NCBI RefSeq assembly: GCF_007666205.1
Contig: NZ_VDOR01000006.1
Coordinates: forward strand, 1-64,000
Source: Kocuria palustris
Lineage (GTDB): Bacteria > Actinomycetota > Actinomycetes > Actinomycetales > Micrococcaceae
Length of the DNA: 64,000 nt
Reading direction: 5' to 3'
Below the pieces are notes generated by a model that worked only from the letters and a program-made list of their open reading frames with translations, ran no database searches and was not told where the DNA came from. A program made the position numbers and the translations under genes. Below are positions 1 to 8,187 of this stretch, piece after piece. Each line of letters begins with the position of its first letter. Positions within the stretch are counted from its first letter, which is position 1.

Positions 1-138
1 ACGAGGAGCCCGTTCCTCATCTCATCGACGCACCCGCGCCAAGAACCTCATGACCCACAACACCTAGGCTCGAAGCACCACGGAGCAGGAGCCCCGCACA
101 TCGGCGATCCTGCGCACCCGTCGTCGAGGAGGAGCACC
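1..138. other. Window edge and leader of the first gene
   Basis: No gene is recognised here. A possible -10 hexamer TAGGCT lies at 65-70, about 70 bases before the ATG at 139, and the sequence just before that ATG is rich in GAGGAG, a strong ribosome binding site. The first bases may be the tail of a gene outside the window, but nothing identifiable is visible. Confidence 0.4.
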
Positions 139-993
139 ATGCCCGCTGCGCTGACCGGCTCGTCGTGGCGCACGGAGGAGATCGACGTCCCCTCCTACCT
201 GGATCTGCTGGGGGTGCGGCGGGCTCGGCCGAGCCTCGAGCTGCTCGAGGCCCTGCACGACGCCCACGTGCGGACGCTGCCCTTCACGAACGCGGACATC
301 CTGCTGGGCACGTACCCCGGCATAGCGCCGGCGGCCGTCCAGCGGCAGCTGATCGAGCGCCGCCGCGGCGGATACTGCTTCGCCCACGGCCAGCTCATGG
401 CCGCGGCCCTCGAGGACCTGGGCTTCGAGGTCGCCCGGCACCTCGGACGGGTGGGCTCGCCGGACAGCGCCCGGACCCACATGTCCCTCGCGGTGCGCAT
501 CGACGGGCAGGAGTGGTTCGCGGATCCCGGCTTCGGCTTCAGCGTCCGGGGCCCGATCCTGCTCGAGGACGGGGCCTCGCGCGACGAGGGCGGGAGGCGC
601 TTCGAGCTGCGCCGCGGCGGCGAGGGGGCGGGAGAGACCTGGACCCTGCGGCGCGACGGCGAGCTCCTGCACATCACGGACCGCCTGCCGGTGCGGCCCG
701 TGGACGTGCACACCGGCGACCGGATCACCTCGGGCGGGCTGGCTCCGGGGCCGTTCACCGTGATGCTGATGGCCAACCGCTGGACGGAGCACGGGCACGT
801 CTCCATCACGGACTCCACGCGGGTCGTGCGTGCCGACGGCCGTCCGACGCAGCACGAGGAGATCTCCCCGCGCGAAGCCGTCGAGGCGACCGCGGAGCTG
901 GGCGTGGCCCTGAGCGCGGCGGAGCGGGCTGCTCTGGAGGACGTGCTCATCGGCCTGCGCCGTCGGCGGGAGGCCGAGCAGAAGAAGAGCTGA
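139..993 (+). CDS. Arylamine N-acetyltransferase (NAT family)
   Basis: A 284-residue protein of the arylamine N-acetyltransferase family, which moves an acetyl group from acetyl-CoA to aromatic amines or hydrazines through a cysteine thioester in the cytosol. The family's catalytic triad is visible: Cys80 in the motif RGGYCF, His114 in THMSL and Asp129 in FADPGFG. The length matches the usual 260-290 residues. The ATG at 139 follows a GAGGAGGAG Shine-Dalgarno. The gene stands alone, convergent with the membrane-protein gene at 1030-1620. The true substrate is unknown; family members act in xenobiotic acetylation or in polyketide/amide chemistry. Confidence 0.9.
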   Translation: MPAALTGSSWRTEEIDVPSYLDLLGVRRARPSLELLEALHDAHVRTLPFTNADILLGTYPGIAPAAVQRQLIERRRGGYCFAHGQLMAAALEDLGFEVARHLGRVGSPDSARTHMSLAVRIDGQEWFADPGFGFSVRGPILLEDGASRDEGGRRFELRRGGEGAGETWTLRRDGELLHITDRLPVRPVDVHTGDRITSGGLAPGPFTVMLMANRWTEHGHVSITDSTRVVRADGRPTQHEEISPREAVEATAELGVALSAAERAALEDVLIGLRRRREAEQKKS

Positions 994-1029
994 GGGGCCG
1001 CAGGACCGGCGGGGCGAGCCGCGGAGGGC

Positions 1030-1620
1030 TCAGCCGAAGCGGCGGTGCGCGGCGCGCAGCAGCTCGAGCAGGGAGGCCGGATCCGAGCCGACCACCCGGG
1101 GGATGGCACCGCGTCCGCCCTCGGTGGCCGTGGCGCGCTCGGCCCAGCCGCTGCTCCGGGGAGCGGAGCGGTCGTCGAAGCGCCGCGCCGCCCGCGGGCG
1201 CAGGGTGTACGACACGTGGTCGCAGCCGCCGACGAAGGGCACGGGACCGCGGGCGGGGGCGAAGGAGATGATCTCGTCCCAGGGCAGCCGGTGCAGGGTG
1301 GTCCATGTGCCCCGCGGCCTGTGCTCGAGCACGAGGCTCTCATCGGTGAGGATCAGCTGCAGCCCCGAGCGCCGGATCGTGCGCGTGCGCAGGAGCACGG
1401 CCGCGCCGAGGACGAGGATCACGGCCCCGAGCCACAGGGCGGGCCGCAGGAAGATCTGCGCGGCGGACTCGAGCCCGGCGGCCGCCGCCGAGCACAGGAG
1501 CGCCCCCGCGATCACGAGCACGCCGCCGGTCAGGCTGCGCAGCGCCAGGCGCCGGCGGCTCGAGGGGACGATCAGCAGCCCGTCCTCCTCGAGGATCTCG
1601 AGCTGCTCCCGGCTGTCCAT
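1030..1620 (-). CDS. Small membrane protein with a possible PH-like domain
   Basis: A 196-residue protein I cannot name. Residues about 25-75 form two hydrophobic segments separated by a short loop. The remainder is a soluble beta-rich region with a WDEIISFAPA stretch reminiscent of bacterial PH-like domains (inference). The ATG at 1620 is preferred over the GTG at 1638 because TAGGGT at 1628-1633 lies 7 bases upstream, the leaderless arrangement repeated across this window. It is convergent with the arylamine N-acetyltransferase and lies just downstream of hutG on the same strand, but has its own apparent promoter. Confidence 0.6.
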   Translation of the reverse strand: MDSREQLEILEEDGLLIVPSSRRRLALRSLTGGVLVIAGALLCSAAAAGLESAAQIFLRPALWLGAVILVLGAAVLLRTRTIRRSGLQLILTDESLVLEHRPRGTWTTLHRLPWDEIISFAPARGPVPFVGGCDHVSYTLRPRAARRFDDRSAPRSSGWAERATATEGGRGAIPRVVGSDPASLLELLRAAHRRFG

Positions 1621-1683
1621 GGGCTCAACCCTAGGCACCCCCGCGAAGCCGCCACCAGACCCGGGCGCTCGCCGGGACGGAGC

Positions 1684-2646
1684 TCACTGCGGGGCGGCCG
1701 CGGCGGTCGCCGCGGAGAGGATCTCGTGGATGAGCCGGGCCGCCGTGCGGGCCGTGCGGGAGTCGACGTCGTAGGACGGGTTCAGCTCGACCACGTCGAA
1801 GTGGCGCAGCCGGCCCGATCCCGCCGCGGCCGAGCAGGCGGCCAGGATCACGTGCGCGGGCACGCCCAGCCCGGCCGGCGCGCTGACCCCCGGCGCCACG
1901 CAGGCCGGGAGCACATCGAGGTCGATCGTGAGGTACAGGCCGTCCACCTGCGCGGCGAACTCCTGGACCTGCGCGACGACCGGCTCGACCTGCTGGGAGC
2001 CGACATCGGTGAGCCAGCCGACGCCGAGATCGCGCGCGGTGTCGAAGAGCGCGCGGGTGTTGCCGGGCTCGCTGATGCCGATCACCCGGTAGTCGAACGG
2101 ATCCCCTGCGGCCGCCCGGTGCTCGGCGATCTGCCGGAACGGGGTGCCGGAGGTCGGGCGGTCGGCCTGGCGCAGGTCGAAGTGGGCGTCGAGGTTGAGG
2201 ATGCCGAGACGACGGCCGCGGAACTCCTCGGCCAGTCCGAGGTAGCTGGCCCACGCGGACTCGTGGCCGCCGCCGAGCAGGCCCGTGAGCCCGCAGTCCC
2301 GGCGCAGGGCGGCCAGCTGCCGGCCGACCTCGGCCTGGCCGCCCTCGAGGTCCTCTCCCTGGGTCATGACGTCGCCGGCGTCGTAGAGCGACAGCGGCTG
2401 CTGCAGGGCCAGGGCGCCGAGCGCGGCGCGCAGCGCGTCCGGGCCCTCGGCGGCCCCGACCCGTCCGGCGTTGCGGGAGACGCCCTCGTCGGAGCGGAAG
2501 CCGAGCAGCGCGGCGTCGGCGTCGGCGGCGGTCGCCGAGCGCGCGGCCTCGTCGGGCGAGGCCGGCCCGATGATCGAGCTCCAGAGGCGCCGGTGCTCGT
2601 CGCCGGGGCCGTCGCTGCGTCCGCTCCAGGTGGGAAGGCTGTTCAC
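1684..2646 (-). CDS. hutG: Formimidoylglutamase (ureohydrolase family)
   Basis: This 320-residue arginase/agmatinase-fold enzyme likely hydrolyses N-formimidoyl-L-glutamate to glutamate and formamide, the last step of one histidine-degradation route. Manganese-binding signatures are present in order: GGGHES (His128), NLDAHFD, TIDLDVLP and a later VELNP. The GTG at 2646 was chosen because GAGGAG lies about 7 bases upstream; the open frame further upstream runs through the regulatory region. It is divergent from hutU-hutI, which supports the hut assignment over agmatinase. A palindrome at 2726-2745 may be the shared operator. Confidence 0.88.
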   Translation of the reverse strand: MNSLPTWSGRSDGPGDEHRRLWSSIIGPASPDEAARSATAADADAALLGFRSDEGVSRNAGRVGAAEGPDALRAALGALALQQPLSLYDAGDVMTQGEDLEGGQAEVGRQLAALRRDCGLTGLLGGGHESAWASYLGLAEEFRGRRLGILNLDAHFDLRQADRPTSGTPFRQIAEHRAAAGDPFDYRVIGISEPGNTRALFDTARDLGVGWLTDVGSQQVEPVVAQVQEFAAQVDGLYLTIDLDVLPACVAPGVSAPAGLGVPAHVILAACSAAAGSGRLRHFDVVELNPSYDVDSRTARTAARLIHEILSAATAAAAPQ

Positions 2647-2725
2647 GGGAGGCTCCTCGCGGTCGTCGGGTCGTCCGTCCCAGGCTAGGCGGACGGCGCC
2701 GGCGGCAGGGCGGCCGTCGTCGATC

Positions 2726-2745
2726 CTGTCTGGGATGCCGGACAG
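2726..2745. promoter_or_regulatory. Candidate hut operator (inverted repeat)
   Basis: CTGTCTGG and CCGGACAG form 8-bp arms with one mismatch around a 4-bp centre (GATG). The repeat sits in the 200-bp divergent region between hutG and hutU, where a regulator of both directions would be expected to bind. No regulator gene is present nearby, so the protein that might bind is unknown. Confidence 0.45.
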
Positions 2746-2846
2746 AAGGTGACGCGCACCACGTCGGAGCGGCCGGCGGCGGCCCCACCCTGGAGTGACA
2801 GCCACCACAGGCGGAACCTCTGCCCCCGATCATCGAGGAGCCCAGC

Positions 2847-4577
2847 ATGCCCACTGCGGACCAGTCCTTCACCCGCCACGACCCCTCCCGCGTGATCCGC
2901 GCCCCGCGCGGCACCGAGATCACGGCCAAGTCCTGGCAGACCGAGGCCCCCAAGCGCATGCTCATGAACAACCTGGACCCGGAGGTCGCCGAGCGCCCCG
3001 AGGACCTCGTGGTCTACGGCGGCACCGGACGCGCCGCGCGCTCCTGGGAGGCCTACGACGCGATCGTGCGCACCCTGGACGACCTCGAGGACGACGAGAC
3101 GCTGCTGGTCCAGTCCGGCAAGCCGGTGGGCGTGCTGCGCACCCATGAGTGGGCCCCGCGGGTGCTGATCGCCAACTCGAACCTCGTGGGCGACTGGGCG
3201 GACTGGGAGCACTTCCGCCGCCTCGAGGCCGAGGGCCTGATGATGTACGGGCAGATGACGGCCGGGTCCTGGATCTACATCGCGACCCAGGGCATCCTGC
3301 AGGGCACGTACGAGACCTTCGGGGCCGTGGCCCGCAAGCGCTTCGACGGCACCCTGGCCGGAACCCTCACCGTGACGGCCGGCTGCGGCGGCATGGGCGG
3401 CGCGCAGCCCCTGGCCGTGACCCTCAACGGCGGTGCCTGCCTGATCATCGACGTCGATCGGAGCCGCCTGGAGCGCCGGCGGGCCAAGCGCTATCTCGAC
3501 CAGGTCGAGACCGATCTGGACACCGCGCTCGAGGCCGTGCTGGCGGCCAAGGAGGAGAAGCGCGCGCTGTCCGTCGGCCTGGTGGGCAACGCGGCCGAGC
3601 TGCTGCCGGTCCTGCTGGAGCGGCCCGAGGCGGCCGAGGTCGACATCGTGACCGATCAGACCTCCGCGCACGACCCGCTGTCCTATCTGCCGATCGGCGT
3701 CTCGCTCGAGGACTGGCAGGCCGAGGCCGACGAGGACGCCGAGAAGTTCACGCGCCGCGCCGAGGAGGCGATGGCCAAGCACGTCGAGGCCATGGTCGGC
3801 TTCCAAGACTGCGACGCCGAGGTCTTCGACTACGGCAACTCGATCCGCGACGAGGCCCGCAAGGCCGGGTACGAGCGGGCCTTCGAGTTCCCGGGCTTCG
3901 TCCCGGCCTACATCCGCCCGCTGTTCTGCGAGGGGCTCGGCCCGTTCCGCTGGGTCGCCCTGTCCGGGGACCCCGAGGACATCCGCGTGACCGACCAGGC
4001 GCTCAAGGAGCTCTTCCCGGAGAACGAGTCCCTGCACACCTGGCTGGACGCCGCTCAGGAGTACGTCGAGTTCGAGGGCCTGCCCGCGCGCATCTGCTGG
4101 CTCGGCTACCGCGAGCGCGAGAAGGCCGGCCTGCTGTTCAACCGGCTCGTGGCCGAGGGCAGGGTCTCGGCGCCGATCGTGATCGGCCGCGACCACCTGG
4201 ACTCCGGCTCCGTGGCCAGTCCCTACCGCGAGACGGAGGACATGCTCGACGGCACCGACGCCGTGGCCGACTGGCCGCTGCTCAACGCCCTGGTCAACAC
4301 CTCCTCGGGCGCCACGTGGGTCTCGATCCACCACGGCGGCGGTGTGGGCATCGGCCGCTCGATCCACGCCGGCCAGGTCTCCGTGGCCGACGGCTCCGAG
4401 CTGGCCGCCCGGAAGCTGCAGCGCCTGCTCACCAACGACCCCGGCATGGGCGTCATCCGCCACGTGGACGCCGGCTACGACCGCGCCCACGAGGTCGCCG
4501 AGCAGCGCGGCATGCGCGTGCCCATGGACCCGGCCCTCGACGTGCGGGCCGCGGCCGATCGGCCGGAGCAGGCATGA
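2847..4577 (+). CDS. hutU: Urocanate hydratase
   Basis: A 576-residue urocanase, which adds water to urocanate to give imidazolonepropionate using tightly bound NAD+ as electrophile. The protein has the family's characteristic [11 protein letters not shown] near the N-terminus, the glycine-rich [15 protein letters not shown] nucleotide-binding stretch and a C-terminal [15 protein letters not shown] motif. Length matches the roughly 550-residue family. The ATG at 2847 follows GAGGAG. Its stop overlaps the start of hutI by four bases (ATGA), so the two are translationally coupled. The first pathway gene, hutH, is not in the window. Confidence 0.97.
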   Translation: MPTADQSFTRHDPSRVIRAPRGTEITAKSWQTEAPKRMLMNNLDPEVAERPEDLVVYGGTGRAARSWEAYDAIVRTLDDLEDDETLLVQSGKPVGVLRTHEWAPRVLIANSNLVGDWADWEHFRRLEAEGLMMYGQMTAGSWIYIATQGILQGTYETFGAVARKRFDGTLAGTLTVTAGCGGMGGAQPLAVTLNGGACLIIDVDRSRLERRRAKRYLDQVETDLDTALEAVLAAKEEKRALSVGLVGNAAELLPVLLERPEAAEVDIVTDQTSAHDPLSYLPIGVSLEDWQAEADEDAEKFTRRAEEAMAKHVEAMVGFQDCDAEVFDYGNSIRDEARKAGYERAFEFPGFVPAYIRPLFCEGLGPFRWVALSGDPEDIRVTDQALKELFPENESLHTWLDAAQEYVEFEGLPARICWLGYREREKAGLLFNRLVAEGRVSAPIVIGRDHLDSGSVASPYRETEDMLDGTDAVADWPLLNALVNTSSGATWVSIHHGGGVGIGRSIHAGQVSVADGSELAARKLQRLLTNDPGMGVIRHVDAGYDRAHEVAEQRGMRVPMDPALDVRAAADRPEQA

Positions 4578-5857
4578 GCGCGCGGCTGCTGATCACCGAC
4601 ATCGGCGAGCTCGTCACGAACGAGCCCTCGGCCGCCCCGGAGCGCACCGGCGCCCCCGTGGGCGGTCCGGGGGAGGGCCCGGCCGGGCTCGAGCTGCTGG
4701 GACTGATCCGCGATGCGGCCCTGGCCGTCGGCGACGACGGCCGCGTGGCCTGGGCCGGTCCGGCCGCCGAGGTCCCGGCGGAGCTGGCCGAGGGCGCGGA
4801 GGTCGTCTCCGTGGGCGGCTCGGCCGTGATCCCGGGGTTCGTGGACAGCCACAACCACCTGGTCTTCGACGGCGACCGCTCGGAGGAGTTCGCGGCCCGG
4901 ATGGCCGGGCAGTCCTACTCCGCCGGCGGCATCCGCACGACGGTCGCGGCCACCCGGGAGGCCGATGACGAGCGGCTCGAGGCCAACCTGGTGCGTCTGC
5001 TCGAGCAGGCGCAGCGCTCGGGCACCACGACGTTCGAGATCAAGACCGGCTACGGCCTCAGCCTCGACGACGAGATCCGCACCCTGCAGATCATCCGCCG
5101 CCACACGGACGAGGCGACGCTGCTGGCCGCGCACGTCGTGCCGCCGGAGTACGCGCAGGACCCCGAGGCCTATGTCGATCTGGTGATCGAGCAGATCATC
5201 CCGGCTGCCGAGGGGCTGGCCCGGTGGATCGACGTGTTCTGCGAGGAGGGCGCGTTCACCCCGGAGCAGACCGAGCGGATCCTGGCGGCCGGCGCGGCCC
5301 ACGGGATGCGCCCGCGGCTGCACGCGAATCAGCTGACGCAGGGCGAGGCCCTCCAGGTGGCGGCGCGCACCGGATGCGCCAGCGCCGATCACGCGACCTT
5401 CGCCTCGGATGACGATCTCGCCGCGCTCGCGGAGTCCGGGACCGTCGTGACGCTGCTGCCGGGCGTGGAGTTCTCGACCCGGCAGCCGTATCCGGATGCC
5501 CGGCGCTACCTGGCCGCCGGCGTCCGCCTGGCGATCGCCAGCGACTGCAACCCGGGGTCGTGCTTCACGAGCAGCCTGCCGTTCTGCCTGGCGGTCGCCG
5601 TGCGGGACATGCGCTTCACCGTCGAGCAGGCGCTGTGGGCGGCCACCGCCGGCGGTGCCGCCGCGCTCGATCGCGATGACGTCGGCCGCCTGGGCATCGG
5701 CGCGCGCGCGGACTTCGCGGTCCTCGATGCGCCCTCGTACCGCCATCTGGCCTACCGCCCGGGCGTCCAGCAGATCGCCGAGGTCTACCGGGAGGGCCGG
5801 CTCATTGCCCAGAACCCTCGCTCCGTCATCATCCCCACCTCGCAGCGCCCGGGCTGA
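4574..5857 (+). CDS. hutI: Imidazolonepropionase
   Basis: A 427-residue amidohydrolase-superfamily enzyme that opens the imidazolone ring of 4-imidazolone-5-propionate to give N-formimidoyl-glutamate, the substrate of hutG. Metal-binding and catalytic features include the [12 protein letters not shown] motif near residue 95, a central HANQLTQ and a downstream ASDCNPGS. The ATG at 4574 overlaps the hutU stop (ATGA). A short GC-rich inverted repeat (CCGGGC/GCCCGG, 5849-5863) overlaps the stop codon and could weakly terminate transcription. Confidence 0.96.
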   Translation: MSARLLITDIGELVTNEPSAAPERTGAPVGGPGEGPAGLELLGLIRDAALAVGDDGRVAWAGPAAEVPAELAEGAEVVSVGGSAVIPGFVDSHNHLVFDGDRSEEFAARMAGQSYSAGGIRTTVAATREADDERLEANLVRLLEQAQRSGTTTFEIKTGYGLSLDDEIRTLQIIRRHTDEATLLAAHVVPPEYAQDPEAYVDLVIEQIIPAAEGLARWIDVFCEEGAFTPEQTERILAAGAAHGMRPRLHANQLTQGEALQVAARTGCASADHATFASDDDLAALAESGTVVTLLPGVEFSTRQPYPDARRYLAAGVRLAIASDCNPGSCFTSSLPFCLAVAVRDMRFTVEQALWAATAGGAAALDRDDVGRLGIGARADFAVLDAPSYRHLAYRPGVQQIAEVYREGRLIAQNPRSVIIPTSQRPG

Positions 5858-5942
5858 GCCCGGCCGCCGACCCTGGGAGGCGCCATGCCCGCAGCACCTG
5901 TCCCGTCCGCAGCACAGGGCCCCGAGCCCGCAGGAGGTGTCC

Positions 5943-5955
5943 GGGGGGGGGGGGG
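5943..5955. repeat. Homopolymer run of 13 G
   Basis: An uninterrupted run of 13 G lies in the 213-bp gap between hutI and the VOC-protein gene, about 50 bp upstream of a candidate -10 (CATACT, 6007-6012). The rest of the gap is GC-rich, with short CCGGG repeats just before the -10. No gene is visible in the gap. A run this long may be slippage-prone or a sequencing artefact. Confidence 0.7.
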
Positions 5956-6070
5956 CGGTGAGGCTGCCCGGCGGGACGGGCACGGCTCGGACCGGGCCGG
6001 GCCGGGCATACTGGCCCCGGCCGTCGCGGCGAGCGGCGGTCAGCCCGCCGAGGAGCACCAGGAGCACGCC

Positions 6071-6517
6071 ATGACGCAGTCGATCGCCGCCTACATCACT
6101 CTCCCCGGCAACGCGGCCGAAGCCTTCCGGCACTGGCACGCGGTCTTCGGCGGGGAGCTCGAGATCATCACCTACGGCCAGATGCAGCTCGAAGGGCTGC
6201 CCTTCGACCCGCCCGCGGACGCGGTGGCCCACGCCGTGCTGCATCTGGAGGGCGGGGACATCGCCGGCGGGGACAGCATCGGCGAGCTCCAGGGCGCCTA
6301 TCCGCTGCGGGACACCGCGTACTCCCTGCTGTGCACCGAGACCGATCTGGAGCGGGCCCGCGAGCTCAGCGCCGGACTCGTGGAGGCCGGCGGCTCCGAG
6401 AACATGCCGATCATGCGGGCCCCGTGGGGCGACCACTACGGCCAGACCTTCGACCGCTTCGGCGTGATGTGGAGCTTCTCGGTGCCGCAGGACGACCCGG
6501 CCGAGCGCGTACTCTAG
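6071..6517 (+). CDS. VOC-superfamily (PhnB/glyoxalase-like) protein
   Basis: A 148-residue protein with the paired beta-alpha-beta-beta-beta modules of the vicinal-oxygen-chelate superfamily, closest in style to PhnB/YaeR-like proteins. The opening SIAAYITLPGNAAEAFRHW and the closing GDHYGQTFDRFGVMWSF are typical. The substrate is not predictable. The ATG at 6071 was chosen because homology-like sequence starts there and GGAG lies upstream; the longer in-frame extension back to 5885 reads through the poly-G tract and looks non-coding. A candidate -10 CATACT lies at 6007-6012. A second VOC protein of the same type is encoded at 17341. Confidence 0.8.
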   Translation: MTQSIAAYITLPGNAAEAFRHWHAVFGGELEIITYGQMQLEGLPFDPPADAVAHAVLHLEGGDIAGGDSIGELQGAYPLRDTAYSLLCTETDLERARELSAGLVEAGGSENMPIMRAPWGDHYGQTFDRFGVMWSFSVPQDDPAERVL

Positions 6518-6527
6518 AATCGTTCGC

Positions 6528-7232
6528 ATGAGCATTGCAGGGGACAGCCCCCGGGACCACTCCCACGACCATGCCCACGACCACGGCGGGGGAGCGGATC
6601 TCGAGGCCCTGCGCCGCGGCAGCACCGCCGAGGCGTGGGATGCGATCTACTCGCCCTCGGAGCGGCGCTGGAGCGGGCAGCCGAACCAGGCGCTCGTCGA
6701 CGAGGTCTCGGGGATGGCTCCCGGCACGGCGCTGGACGTCGGCTGCGGCGAGGGCGCCGATGCGGTCTGGCTCGCGCAGCAGGGGTGGCGGGTCAGCGGG
6801 CTGGACGTCTCCGGCGTCGCCCTCGAGCGTGCTCGCGCGGCCGCCGAGTCCGCCGGGGCCGAGGTGCAGTGGCTGCACTCGGGACTCGACGACACCGAGC
6901 TGCCCGAGGACGGCTTCGACCTGGTCTCCGCGTTCTACCCTGCGCTGCCCCGGCAGCCCGAGGGCATGAACCTCATCGCGCTGCTGGGGGCGGTGGCCCC
7001 GGGCGGCACGCTGCTGTTCGTCGCCCACGCCGACGTCGATCCCGACGAGGCCCGGGAGCGCGGCTTCGACCCGGATGCCTACCTCTCGATCGACGACCTC
7101 GAGGCCGCACTGCGCCGGTCCTCGCACTGGGAGGTCACGACCCGCGAACGCCGCTCCCGCCGGGTCGCCGACGGGGCCGGCGCGGGCCACACCCATGACG
7201 AGGTCCTGCGGGCGGTGCACTCCGCCGAGTGA
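6528..7232 (+). CDS. Class I SAM-dependent methyltransferase with His-rich N-terminus
   Basis: A 234-residue Rossmann-fold methyltransferase. The SAM-binding motif I appears as ALDVGCGEGADAVW around residue 67, followed by a motif II-type acidic segment GLDVSGVAL. Residues 10-19 alternate His and Asp (HSHDHAHDH) and could bind a divalent metal. The C-terminus has another GHTHDE motif. Substrate unknown; the class includes tellurite-resistance-like enzymes, but no definite assignment is possible. TAGAAT at 6515-6520 ends 7 bases before the ATG, so the mRNA is probably leaderless. It lies 10 bases after the VOC gene. Confidence 0.82.
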   Translation: MSIAGDSPRDHSHDHAHDHGGGADLEALRRGSTAEAWDAIYSPSERRWSGQPNQALVDEVSGMAPGTALDVGCGEGADAVWLAQQGWRVSGLDVSGVALERARAAAESAGAEVQWLHSGLDDTELPEDGFDLVSAFYPALPRQPEGMNLIALLGAVAPGGTLLFVAHADVDPDEARERGFDPDAYLSIDDLEAALRRSSHWEVTTRERRSRRVADGAGAGHTHDEVLRAVHSAE

Positions 7233-7273
7233 GCGCGGCGGCCCGTCGGCCCGGCTGGTAGCGTCCCGGGACT

Positions 7274-8113
7274 GTGAGCACTGACGATCCGCGCGGCACC
7301 GGGACGAGCCGCCCTGCCGCCCCGGCGCCCTCTCCCCGCTCCCGCCGGGAGGGCTCGGAGGTCGTGGCCGCCGCCGTGGGGCTCTTCGAGGACCCCGGAT
7401 TCGAGGCCACCTCCGTCGCCGAGATCGCTGCCGCCATGGGCGTCTCCCGGGCCACCTTCTTCCGGCAGGTGGGCACCAAGGAGGACGCGATCTTCGCCGA
7501 TCATCCCCCGCTGCTGGCGGAGCTCGACGCCTCGATCGAACATCGGCTGGGCAGCGCCGGCGCGGATGCCTGGGATGTCGTGGGCGCCGCCTCGCTGGAG
7601 GTCTTCGATCACTTCACGCGCGATCTGCCCATGGCCCGCCGCCGGTACCGAGTGGTGCGGCAGACCCCCGCCCTGCGCGAGCGCGAGATCGTGACCGAGC
7701 GGCGGTACGAGCAGATCTTCGACCGAGCTCTGCGCCGCGCTCTGCCGGGGGTCGATTCGCTGCGCACCGTCTGCTTCGCCGCGGCCATCACCGCCGCTCA
7801 CAATCATGAGCTGCGGGCACTGCTCCGAGGCTCGGACGAGGGGGCGGCGCCGGCGGAGCGGGCGTCCGGCTCGGACGGCTCCGCCACGCAGGCCGTCCGC
7901 GAGGCGCGCAATCGGCTGCGGCGGGCCGTCGGGGCCCTGCGCGAGCGGCTGGCCCCGGAGGTCCCGCAGGCTCCGGAGCGGGGCGACGCGGGCGCGGCAT
8001 CCCCGGGCGCCGGCCCGAACGGCGAGGTCGGATCCGCCGTGATCGTCGCCTCCTTCCCTGCGGGCGCGGATCCCGAGGACGTCGCGCGCCGGGTCCGGGA
8101 AGCCCTCGGCTGA
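7274..8113 (+). CDS. TetR/AcrR-family transcriptional regulator
   Basis: A 279-residue DNA-binding repressor-type protein. The N-terminal TetR domain contains a helix-turn-helix at about residues 47-66 (SVAEIAAAMGVSRATFFRQV), preceded by a helix with GLFEDPGFEATS. The C-terminal ligand-binding half is unrecognised and has an Ala/Gly-rich insert near residues 190-250. The GTG at 7274 has no good Shine-Dalgarno; a TAGCGT hexamer lies 10 bases upstream. It sits 74 bases before the acyl-CoA dehydrogenase start, and a palindrome in that gene's promoter makes local regulation by this protein likely, possibly with an acyl-CoA ligand (inference). Confidence 0.85.
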   Translation: MSTDDPRGTGTSRPAAPAPSPRSRREGSEVVAAAVGLFEDPGFEATSVAEIAAAMGVSRATFFRQVGTKEDAIFADHPPLLAELDASIEHRLGSAGADAWDVVGAASLEVFDHFTRDLPMARRRYRVVRQTPALREREIVTERRYEQIFDRALRRALPGVDSLRTVCFAAAITAAHNHELRALLRGSDEGAAPAERASGSDGSATQAVREARNRLRRAVGALRERLAPEVPQAPERGDAGAASPGAGPNGEVGSAVIVASFPAGADPEDVARRVREALG

Positions 8114-8160
8114 GCACGGCTGCGCCGCTCTGCTGACCGATACGGCGTCGCACTATGCGT

Positions 8161-8181
8161 GAGACTGCGTCTCGCTACACT
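8161..8181 (+). promoter_or_regulatory. Acyl-CoA dehydrogenase promoter with candidate TetR operator
   Basis: GAGAC-TGC-GTCTC, a perfect 5-bp inverted repeat with a 3-bp centre, occupies 8161-8173. It is followed by a -10-like TACACT at 8176-8181, which ends 6 bases before the ATG at 8188. The palindrome is where a repressor would block RNA polymerase. No convincing -35 is seen. The neighbouring TetR gene is the natural candidate binder. Confidence 0.5.
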
Positions 8182-8187
8182 GGGGGC

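Noticed and set aside
5885-6070. N-terminal extension of the VOC protein through the poly-G tract
   Set aside because: Low-complexity Gly/Ala/Arg sequence. The conserved start and a ribosome site are at 6071.
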